Source of the DNA: Lytechinus variegatus
Taxonomy: Eukaryota > Echinodermata > Echinoidea > Temnopleuroida > Toxopneustidae
Direction: 5' to 3'
DNA: 64,000 bases
Assembly: GCF_018143015.1 (NCBI RefSeq)
Contig: NC_054746.1
Location: 20,288,464-20,352,463, forward strand
In this document: piece by piece, positions 56,901 through 64,000 of the stretch
Layout of the letters: every line of letters begins with the position of its first letter
Numbering within the stretch: position 1 is the stretch's first letter
Position numbers and translations under genes: made by a program
The notes under the pieces: generated by a model
The model's database searches: none
The model's input: only the letters and a program-made list of their open reading frames with translations
What the model was told of the DNA's origin: nothing

Positions 56901-59900
56901 ACGCATCTCGCTCCGATTCTGCATATTTAGTTGATTTTCCTCAATTAAATTGAGAATTGAAAACTGAGAAAATTTGAGAATGCATGTCTCATGTAGAGTG
57001 ACTTCACGTTCCCAATGAAAAGAACTTTGACCCTATGATATTTGCTCCTGGATATGCTTACCTCAAGACATTAAATACTTTATCTCCATGCTATGTAGCG
57101 CAAAATAGAAGTTACATCACTTCGTTTGTATCTCAAACAATAATTACAAGACCTGAACTTGGTGATATAAGTAATGAATATGTGAACCAAGGGGCACTGC
57201 AATATTCTGAATAGACAATCATTGTTAAAACACAATAGATCATCCCTCAAAACATTTGTCTGAACAGAACGTTCCGCACCTACATGTATATCCGATGTAT
57301 TAATCCCTAACTATAATATATCTTTGTCTCTTTCTTAAAATTTTGTATCTGATATATTTCTCAATATATACTACTAATAATATTTATAAGGGTGTTTCAA
57401 AGCACATATATTCCTATGATGAAACACTGATCAGAGAAATCTGTATTACTTTTAATGAGTTTAGTTTTGGCCATCAACCCCCCCCCCCCATAAAATAATA
57501 ATAAATAACATAAATAAATGTACACTACATATATCCCAAAGTTAAAAACTTCTGCCAAAAAATACTGAGGTGTTGAGATGTGAACAGGACAGATAACACC
57601 AAGTAACCATGGTTCCAACATTTGGTTTGGTGAAGCAAATATAGCAGCAATTATGTGGACAAAATACCTTGGACCTTCTTGTGTGTTAACTTTGTATGCA
57701 CAAGTGTTACTTATCAAAACAGAATTTATGGCATGCAATTTCTAAATTACTGATTAAGACATAAAAAATGAATAGTTTATCTGAAGTAATGAATTAACAA
57801 TTGTATCATTAGTTTCATTCAGTATACATTGAAAAAATCCATTTACCATCTTCAAACTCACATTTTATGAAAGATAGCCTTAATATTTGAAAATTGCTTT
57901 ACCAGACTAAATGTAATCATATGTCTTTTCCTCCACAAATGAAAAAACCTCAACTACAAAGTCCTTAATCTAATGTTAAATATTTGTTTTAAAAGTATGT
58001 AAATCATTAACCCAAAAGTGATGCATGTGCATATTTGATTACTCTCAATTTAAGATGAAACCATATACTTTTAGTAATATAACAAAAAATAAATTAGAGA
58101 CTACCAATTCTCAATTTTCATATATCTAGAAGTGTATACAGTCTTGTGATTCAGTACTATATAAACTCCACATACTGAACAATTGGAAGAAAAACAAAAC
58201 ATCGGGCAGTATGCAAAATTAAATCACAACAAGAACCAATTTCATGAAGCTGTTTCACAACTTCAAAAACTGGAGCAATTCTCGAATTCTTGGATGCTAA
58301 ATCAGATTCTCGATCAAGACCTTAGTAGATTAAATTGTCACTTGTCAAAATGGATGAGGGAAAAACTTCATTCCCACTTTCTTAAAATACCAGGGGGTGT
58401 TTCACAAAGATTAAAGTGTGACTCAAATCACACCTTAATGCCGACGCGTATCTGAAATAAACGCGCAATGTAATTGATCAATTGATCAATACGCAGCAGT
58501 GCTTGCCCTCTTTGTATGATCTGACCAATGCTGTTATGCCTTTTATAATGCACGCAACTAGGCATTTAAGCGCAACACTAAGTCATACTTAAATCTTTGT
58601 GAAATGCACCCAGGAATGATTTGAGTTCACTAAGTATGAAAACATATCCCAGTGTGTTTCTAATACCATGCAGACCTACAAAACTAGCTTTTTCTTCTGC
58701 ACACATAATAAACAACAACCTGGGTAAGTTTCCTAATCAGTTTGAATCATATTAGTTCAATCATTGTTTGAAGGTTTGCATAGTGGTGTGCATATGGACA
58801 ATTGTAGAGTGGTTTATAGTGCAGCACTAACAAAGGCATGGTCACCTAGTGTAATCTTTGTTTAAAATGTGGGAAATTGAGGAGCATGGTGTCCTGGGAA
58901 CTACAGGGCCTGTAGGACTATTAACAGTATGATATAAATATTTCATTGAATTCACAGAATTGTCCATGGAGGAAAACAATTTCACACTTTCTATTGGAGA
59001 TATCCGAACGCTCTTCTTTCTATCGGCTTCTACAAACAGATTTTTTTTTTATATGATTTGATACAATCTGAATGAATAATTCAAATAGGTTATACATTGA
59101 CAATATGAAGCCGCAATGGCCGCAATACAAAGAAAGAATACTGAGGTCATGCTCACATTGCTGTCCCCTACAATGTTACAATCTTACGAGCTTACTGTAA
59201 TCTGCTTACAATTTATTCCAGCATCATCTTACATATATCCTACATTGCTAAGTTTTGAAATAATGAGTATATAACTTGTTTTGTTTCAAATTATCAGATG
59301 ACTGCTCTTTTATTGTTGTTCACTTTCATGTCTTTTTCCACACCATCAGGTTTTTTTTCTGTTGTTGGTTATAACCACCTTTAAAAATTTAAGTTATTTG
59401 GATGGCATCATCTCCCTTGGCAATACTTTCTAAAAAAATGTTTCTGGTGATCTTTTGATTTCAACATGAAAATCATACAATATGACAATTATTCTAGATA
59501 CAAAGATAAACACTGGTTTTCTTCCTTCAAATATTTTACAGTATATTCAATAAGGTTCTTCGTCACATGTCTATAGAAGTACTACAATGTACTTAAAATA
59601 TGGAGTACCTCAAGGTTTGGTTGGTGGACCACTATTATTTTCTTCTTACATCTAACAGAATGATTTTTAAACAATCTTGCATGTAATTACATGGTATTAA
59701 ACTTGTGCAACTTGCACCCTTATATTGTGACTGTGATGTCACACATATAAATTAATCCTATTAAAGAGGTTGGTTGAACATTCTGTCTTCAAAATCATGG
59801 ATACATGACAGTGTGTCTCTTTCCAATTAATTACAACCTTCATTGAAAAAATACAATTACCTGGGTTCTCAATGCTAGTTCTATCTGATTAATGCTCATT

Positions 59901-62900
59901 TCTTCCCTGCAGTTCTTGTCATTCATTGTTCAGCCGCATTTTTCTCTAATATATCGATTTTTACCTCATTGCCTTTGCTACATGTATCTTATATGTTTTC
60001 AAGGGAAAATGGTGGACTCACAATGAGCCTCTCAGAGTAATCAACATTGGTGGCATATGTAAAATGAAATGCACAAATTACATGACAGCTCAGGGCTCAT
60101 ACTTTTGGAAATCTATTTACAAAAAATAAAGATTTGAAGATATTAGTAAAGTTTCTTTCTCAAAAATTCCCAAAAGTTTTCAAAGTAGAAAAAATGTAAA
60201 CATCACAGTCTGCTCAAATAGCATCTCGCATAACAAATGAACGTTGCAAATCGAAAGAGAGAGAAAAAAAATCAAAGTATCAAATCCAATTATGAATCAA
60301 CAACAGCCAAGAAATTGCTTAATTTGGCAAAAGTAAGAGAAATGACCAATGATCGAAGCATGACAAATCAGTATGCACATGAATTCACATCAAAACTCCA
60401 GAAGAATACTCTATGAAACTCCTGTCAAAACTCATGTCCACTAAGTGAAAGAAAGGATGATGATGGTGTCACATATCTCTTCAGTGCTCTCAAAAATGTC
60501 TTGTTATGAAGAGGAAGGGGGAAACACATTTGTGGGAGTGTTCATGAGGGTCACGTCGATCACTATCAAACCCATGCGATGAGGCCAACTGATTGGTCGA
60601 AACCTCTGGGGTATAGCCTACCCTCGTGAAGTCATACGACGTCTGATCCCATGCTGGCGAATGGACGTAACCAGTTGGGGAATGGGAATAACCAGTCGTT
60701 GAGTAACTGGTAGAGGAGTAACTTGATGAGTAACCCGACGGCGAGAGACTTGGAGAAAAACATGGCTGTGCATAGGACTGGAAGTATCTTGGCTGAATAA
60801 ACAAATAAAATTCTTCTCCATACATATTCATAACACCACAAAGGACAAAGAACTGAATGGATGAAAGTTGTAACCTATTTGCCATGAAGAATATGCAGAG
60901 GGCCATTACTACCTTTGTCTTCAAACAAAAACTAATGGACTTCTATGATATACTGCATATTCTTGGGTATCAAAATATTATCATCAATATCAATACACTA
61001 TGCTTTTTCATTCTCTATTCTAGAACGCAATCACTATGACCAATGAGTAAGTACCATGCACAGGCAATAATAGGTGACTTCGCAAGCTGACTGAATATGA
61101 CGAGGAAATCTTGTTGAAGGCATGCTGGTCATCCGAAAAAACACTGTCATCTCCCGATACCATACAACTCGCTCTCACCTGCTTGACGGAGGTTGGAGCA
61201 GCAGCAAAGGTAGCTTGAGATGATTGTGTGGAGATGGGAGGGGCAGCGTAGCTATCATGTACCTTTTTTTATAAGCATTTATGTATAGGAAGGGCAGATG
61301 CAAAGGTCATTGGAATAAATACATTGACAGATGGACATTTACACAGAACATACGTGAGATGCTTGACAAAAAAATGACATATTAATAAATTGGAATGAAA
61401 AAAGTGAATGGAAAATTTTCAAGTGTTGCGAGTATATTAAAAAAAAAGGCAAAATGTATATTCACAGAACTTAGATATGCATGATATTTTTTCATGGCGA
61501 GTGAGCTAATGAGAGTGGAAAAAGTGGATAGAAATATTTTCAAGTGTCGAGAGAACATTCAGGAATCTGTATAAACCAACAGGTATACATATTATTAAAG
61601 AACTTTTCTTTTCCTTTTTTTACTTTATAACATTTATAGATTTAAGTTGATATGTAAAACTTAATATGAATGTTTAAGAGATCCAGTAATAAATATGAGT
61701 AATCAATTCAAGTACATATGGAAGAAAAATTGAAATATGTCATGCCCTTTTAAATGACAAATATGAAAGTGTGGAAGATACTTTATAATATGCTGTTGAA
61801 TTGTTCATTTAAAAATATATATAGTATAAAAATAAACCTGACCCAACAGTGGAATTATGATTTGTTTTTTGTTGAACATTACAAAGATAATAATTGAGTT
61901 TAAAAGTTGAAGTTCTGTATATTCAAGGAGCATTCACTACATAATTACCATGAATTCTTTGATCAAGTGATCATTTTATCAGTGCACACATATCACATAG
62001 AAAACCATGCACAAAGATTAGGTATTTCAACAGCCTGGAAGGAGATAAGAACACGATTTCATTTGATGGGGTTTCAGAATCTCACCTTGACGGGGGCACT
62101 GGGAGCAACATATGGATCCGAGGCTGCCTTTACATTCTTACAAAGGAGGTTATCAAAATATCAACTTATATATCAAAGTATCCTTATCTTGAAAGGGAAA
62201 GGGAGGGGGGTGGGGTGGTCTATCCATTTTATAATGTAGTAAAATACTTAGGTGGCTTAGACTTTAGACTAACATACATACTGGACTGCCTTGACACTTT
62301 TGTTATGAATATATCAATTACAATATGAAGGAAATTAGCTTTCATTGCTGAAAAAAATGTGCTGCGTTCTTTCATTTGGTATAGCCCCTGTCATGACAAC
62401 ACTAATACCTCACTCACATTTGCTCTAGAGCAGCCGTGCGGCGAGTCGAAAACAGCCGTTTAAACATATTTTGTACCAGCTGCATATAGGCAGTTTATAG
62501 AATATAAGTGAATAAAACGTCTGTTTTCGACTCGCCGTACGGCCGCCATTGAGCAAATGTGACTGAGGTGTTACATCATAACCTTTCATCCTTCGAGGTC
62601 ACCATAGATAGACCTCGAAAGTCAACTTTAAGCTCATTCTGCTGAAACCAAACATGACACTGAGCTATATTAATACATATTCCTACAAACGCAAAGAAAA
62701 TTCCCCAAATCATTATGATGAATATATGGTTCAGTCATTATGGAAATTGCAATTTTATGTTACTTCTGCCCTGAAGGAAAAGTAGCTGACTACATTTATT
62801 TCATGACAAACCAAAATATTTGAAGCACATAAGACTGATGATGAATGATAAGCAAACAGCAAGGTTGACAATGTGAAGCAATGATCAATAATTATTGTGC

Positions 62901-63370
62901 TTTATGGAATTTGTAAGTAAATTTAAAGAAAATGCCTGCAAACATACACATAGAATAACAAACTTTGCAACATTTAAAGCTTTTTTTTGGGGGGGATGAA
63001 TTTGATGACTATATTTGCTACAAATATGAAGCTGAGGTGGTAAACAATCTTTTATTGTATATTCATCAAAAATACACAGCTACACTAAATAACAACAACT
63101 ATAAATGCATTTTTGATATATAAACAAAGAAAATAATATTTGCAACATTAAAAAAAAAGTGTAGTCTTGCTTTTCATTTTCATAATTTCATGACACGATC
63201 TTATTACTTGCAAAACTATTTTGACATGAAATTGAGCTGATATATAGGCATTTCATGAACATCCACTACCAATATCATCAAATTTCAAAATATATTCGCA
63301 AAATAAAAATAATTACAAAGTAATTACCTGCTGAGGTTTGATATCCATGCTAGACTGTTGGTTAACGGTC
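41901..63370 (-). CDS. Calpain-type penta-EF-hand protein, C-terminal part, gene runs toward or past right edge
   Basis: Exons in transcript order with matching phases: 63370-63328, 62127-62086, 61262-61179, 60792-~60622, 54703-54635, 54299-54242, 48305-48247, 47887-47819, 46804-46726, 43828-43712, 42778-42738, 41927-41901 (TAG). The last eight encode a calpain penta-EF-hand domain of ~190 residues. EF1 lies around GDDMEVDAWELQ. EF2 (DDRSGKLGFEEF) and EF3 (DTDNSGTFNGYE) are canonical loops. EF4 (YADKRGMITFDSF) is degenerate, and EF5 (SSSRGNFGLDEF) lacks the first acidic ligand, as expected of the hand used for dimerisation. The upstream exons encode a Pro/Ser/Tyr-rich, probably disordered segment. 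No cysteine-protease or C2-like exon was found, so this is either a regulatory small-subunit-like protein or the 3' end of a larger calpain whose catalytic exons lie beyond 64000. Ca2+ would control it. Confidence 0.85.
42279..42436. mobile_element. Palindromic MITE (GTAACTTT / GGTAACTT arms)
   Basis: Left GGGCCCGTTGCAGAAAAGTT, right inverse AACTTTTATGAAACAGGGTCC (shared core). Multiple CCAATGGTAACTT/AAGTTACCATTGG blocks form a long hairpin. Directly abuts the next element. Confidence 0.65.
42435..42616. mobile_element. MITE family B, uninterrupted copy
   Basis: 182 bp; ends CCAGGAGGGTGTTTCATAAA and the inverse TGTAACACCCACCAGG. Reference for the interrupted copy at 6966-7336. A fragment of the same end is at ~29074-29100 in P450 intron 3. 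Confidence 0.65.
42738..42778 (-). CDS. Calpain-type gene, EF5 exon
   Basis: 41 nt; after a split Thr codon encodes SYSSSRGNFGLDE. It corresponds to the fifth EF hand, which in calpains mediates subunit dimerisation rather than Ca2+ binding; the acidic ligand positions are Ser here. Donor GAG|GTAAGT. Confidence 0.85.
43712..43828 (-). CDS. Calpain-type gene, EF4 exon
   Basis: 117 nt encoding GFKLSNETFSALILRYADKR followed by GMITFDSFIGAAIKLKYMF. RYADxxxxITFDSFI is the calpain EF4 pattern; its loop is non-canonical. Donor A|GTGAGT, ends in phase 1. Confidence 0.93.
44030..45135. repeat. Core-repeat element with ~six ~160-bp tandem units
   Basis: Ends GTCTCACCTGC on the left and its inverse GCAGGTGAGAC on the right. 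The units share TGTTCAGTGATACTTGATTA, TATGTCCAAGTTTCATGAAC and TTCATTGACCCTAAATGACC. Ends with a (GCC)n run at 45078-45094. Five units contain TGACCTTTGACCT. The layout resembles the pearl-type elements described in bivalves (from memory). Lies in an intron of the calpain-type gene. Confidence 0.8.
45327..45946. mobile_element. AACCCTAAAA-family element, copy 3
   Basis: Left AACCCTAAAAGGACTGGGG, right inverse CTCCTTTTAGGGTT. A GGGTCATTATCACCC sub-terminal block replaces the CTGAATCAG palindrome of copy 2. Confidence 0.7.
46016..46180. repeat. Isolated fragment of the core-repeat unit
   Basis: GAGCTTTGACCTTAATTATG, GATCAGTGATATTTGAATAC and TAGGTTTCATGAAATAGATC match one diverged unit of the 44030-45135 array. 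Confidence 0.6.
46726..46804 (-). CDS. Calpain-type gene, EF3 exon
   Basis: 79 nt encoding AVFKKYDTDNSGTFNGYELR and SALTSL plus one base. It carries a fully canonical EF-hand loop (D-T-D-N-S-G-T-F-N-G-Y-E). Confidence 0.94.
47177..47588. mobile_element. Foldback element with repeated GCCGATGCAGAAT
   Basis: Ends share TGCATCGGCTT (left) and AAGCCGATGCA (right), next to GTGTATACACG / CGTGTAAACAC. At least six internal copies of GCCGATGCAGAATC or its complement occur in both orientations. Intronic in the calpain-type gene. Confidence 0.65.
47819..47887 (-). CDS. Calpain-type gene, EF2 exon
   Basis: 69 nt encoding DDRSGKLGFEEFRELWQNIS then VWK. Residues D-R-S-K-E fit Ca2+ loop positions (the 12-residue loop starts in the preceding exon: D-D-D-R-S-G-K-L-G-F-E-E). 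Confidence 0.94.
48247..48305 (-). CDS. Calpain-type gene, exon joining EF1 and EF2
   Basis: 59 nt; after a split Glu codon encodes LQGGGFSLESCKSMVALTD. The segment GFSLESCKSMVALTD is a calpain signature before EF2. Acceptor TTTCTAG|AG, donor GAT|GTATCC. Confidence 0.92.
48637..49304. mobile_element. MITE family D, copy 2
   Basis: Left GACTCCACCCCAACAACAAA, right inverse GGGTGGAGTTGACC. Internal similarity to copy 1 (TAAAATAAGAAAGTTA, TTTTCACAAAACAATT). A C-run lies at 48689-48700. Confidence 0.65.
49966..49986 (-). other. Candidate 21-nt microexon of the calpain-type gene
   Basis: Between the EF1 exon (ends phase 1) and the next exon (starts phase 1) lies AAGCAG|21 nt|GTAATT. In phase it would insert seven residues (about D-L-R-G-E-D-D) in the EF1-EF2 connector. 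The polypyrimidine tract is weak, so this is only a candidate alternative exon. Confidence 0.25.
53430..53620. repeat. Palindromic element with internal ~30-bp tandem repeats
   Basis: Ends CAGTATCACAAAGCCTAGC and an inverse ACCTTTGTGTTATGG, as in the element at 7338-7464. Inside, CAATCATGAAAATCRAGCAT followed by RTGATTAATCG is repeated three times. Confidence 0.65.
54242..54299 (-). CDS. Calpain-type gene, EF1 exon
   Basis: 58 nt encoding DMEVDAWELQEILNAALKR plus one base. Together with the previous exon it gives GD-DMEVDAWEL, the 11-residue EF1 loop typical of calpains. Ends in phase 1. Confidence 0.9.
54635..54703 (-). CDS. Calpain-type gene, exon leading into EF1
   Basis: 69 nt, encodes PLPAQDEAQTAKF followed by REFFKKLTGD. 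Matches the pattern at the start of calpain penta-EF-hand domains (…FRxxFxxLAGDDxE). Phase 0 to 0. Confidence 0.85.
56217..56375. mobile_element. MITE family A, copy 2 (159 bp)
   Basis: Begins GGGGAGCATTTCATCAAC, ends TTTCATGAAATGCTCCCC; full-length relative of 7109-7268, uninterrupted. Intronic in the calpain-type gene. Confidence 0.75.
56889..56918 (-). other. Candidate 30-nt microexon of the calpain-type gene
   Basis: TATGCAG|30 nt|GTAAGT in phase 0 between the Ser/Tyr-rich exon and the EF1-leading exon. It would add NRSEMRKPDH. Strong donor and acceptor consensus and open in the right phase, but too short for homology support. Confidence 0.4.
58391..58613. mobile_element. MITE family C, copy 2
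   Basis: Left GGGGTGTTTCACAAAGATT, right inverse AAATCTTTGTGAAATGCACC. Interior as in 23948-24122. A related end fragment is at ~55288-55320. Confidence 0.65.
60622..60792 (-). CDS. Calpain-type gene, Ser/Tyr/Pro-rich exon
   Basis: Acceptor TATTCAG|CC at 60793-60794. Encodes PRYFQSYAQPCFSPSL, followed by repeats of the type GYS/TSY/SPTGY and WDQTSYDFTR. The 3' border is uncertain: GAGG|GTAGGC at 60621 keeps phase 0 with the next exon, but the frame stays open to ~60490 with similar composition (VGYTPEVS…). This is an aromatic/Ser low-complexity tract, likely disordered. Confidence 0.6.
61179..61262 (-). CDS. Calpain-type gene, Ala/Ser/Pro-rich exon
   Basis: An 84-nt exon encoding 28 residues beginning VHDSYAAPPISTQSS and ending PTSVKQ, with donor CAG|GTGAGA. 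The acceptor is A-rich rather than pyrimidine-rich, which lowers confidence. Confidence 0.55.
62086..62127 (-). CDS. Calpain-type gene, small Pro/Ala-rich exon
   Basis: A 42-nt exon encoding AASDPYVAPSAPVK, phase 0 to 0, donor AAG|GTGAGA. Its sequence style matches the next exon (…APTSVKQ), suggesting that the low-complexity region grew by exon duplication. Confidence 0.55.
62399..62576. mobile_element. Palindromic MITE with ~55-bp inverted repeats
   Basis: The left arm ACCTCACTCACATTTGCTC … GCGGCGAGTCGAAAACAG is matched by an inverted right arm around a ~65-bp loop. No coding potential. Confidence 0.7.
63328..63370 (-). CDS. Calpain-type gene, most upstream exon seen
   Basis: Acceptor TTTTAATAG|G, donor CAGCAG|GTAATT. 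Encodes TVNQQSSMDIKPQQ after one base completing a split codon. It contains an in-frame ATG (MDIKPQQ), so it could hold the start of a short isoform, or be internal to a longer gene. Supported only by splice borders, phase and composition. Confidence 0.5.
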
Positions 63371-64000
63371 CTATTAAAACAAAAGAGAAAAACACAAAGA
63401 CAAAATTTAAAGACAAAGATTGATTCATGGCATGATTAAGAATAGTTGTAGAAAATGTCTTTAAAAAATTTGACTGTTAAAGGCTGTAGACCCAGACAAC
63501 AATTATTAGCTCTAAGGCAATGGAATCACTAAAGTGATGATAAATTGACAAACTTGAGCCGACAGTCACTGCACCACACACTGAAAATAATATTTCGGAA
63601 TGTACAAGAATGTTCCGCTCAAGATTTTCAGCTAATTCAATGAAGGAAAACACAGACTATTCAATGAAAAAGGGTGTTTACAGTGAAATTATTTAAGATC
63701 ACATACTTCCTAAATATCATGAGACAGATTCGATAGGTCACCATCATTAAAAATTAATTTCATATCTTCAATATCAGTGCACTCCGTTCTCTTCTTGGGC
63801 ACCAGCTCTGCCAGGCATTATGGATGTCATTGAAGCACACTGCCTCATGATTTCATAGTGAAATATTCTTCTTGTGCACACACACAATGCTCACGTACAT
63901 GTAGTACGGGCATACATAGACTTCTTCACTTTACCTCGATTTTGAGTTCCTATATCATTAACGTTATGAGAGTACTGACAGTTCTTCATAGTACTGATTG

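Noticed and set aside
58183-58455. A 90-codon plus-strand frame.
   Set aside because: Its 3' part overlaps a MITE and its composition is not protein-like; no start context or splice sites that fit a gene.
63750-63840. Minus-strand stretch reading about MPGRAGAQEENGVH as a possible upstream exon of the calpain-type gene.
   Set aside because: Ends in a stop codon and lacks a donor that would join it in phase to the exon at 63328-63370.
1-64000. CRISPR arrays, operons, Shine-Dalgarno sites and prophage.
   Set aside because: The DNA is clearly eukaryotic (spliced genes, SINEs, satellites); the tandem repeats found have ~160- or ~210-bp units and no spacer structure.

Overview
The window is eukaryotic nuclear DNA. 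It is AT-rich and dense in introns, with canonical GT/AG splice sites and many diverged small transposable elements. Repeat types (GCGAGCGCGAAGCGCGAGC-type repeats, core-tandem-repeat elements with ~160-bp units, tRNA-headed SINEs, a DIRS-like retroelement relic) together with the gene content suggest a marine invertebrate deuterostome. A sea urchin or other echinoderm is my best guess; this is inference from pattern, not a database match.

Three protein-coding genes can be assembled exon by exon with matching splice phases. (1) Plus strand, 1965-25705: a complete 17-exon gene for a 1009-residue protein. It fuses an ATP-dependent hydantoinase/oxoprolinase module (N-terminal half) to a DUF917 / S-methyl-thiohydantoin-desulfurase-like module (C-terminal half). 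(2) Minus strand, 33488-27617: a complete 5-exon microsomal cytochrome P450 of the CYP2-clan type, 559 residues, with an unusual charged insertion before the I helix. It is tail-to-tail with gene 1, with about 1.9 kb between the stop codons. (3) Minus strand, from beyond the right edge (or about 63370) down to 41901: the C-terminal part of a calpain-family gene. It carries five EF hands (penta-EF-hand domain) preceded by a Pro/Ser/Tyr-rich region spread over several small exons. No protease or C2-like domain was found in the window.

Layout: 1-1700 is bounded by near-identical 69-bp inverted repeats. 1965-25705 is the hydantoinase gene, whose introns hold foldback/MITE elements, two elements with perfect 8-bp target duplications (hAT-like), a third element with a 6-bp duplication, GAT and CT-rich satellites, and a tRNA-Ile-like SINE relic. 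25706-27616 is the intergenic tail with one copy of a three-copy element family. 27617-33488 is the P450 gene with a tRNA-derived SINE in intron 1. 33489-39760 is a repeat-rich intergenic region containing a decayed DIRS-like reverse transcriptase/RNase H fragment. About 39770-63370 is the calpain-type gene with a probable long 3' UTR and more MITEs, including an array of ~160-bp repeats, five of which carry perfect DR1 nuclear-receptor motifs.

The three genes have no evident shared pathway. The hydantoinase-DUF917 fusion is the most interesting protein: its two halves would fit consecutive steps in the breakdown of thiohydantoin/hydantoin rings, which is a testable hypothesis.
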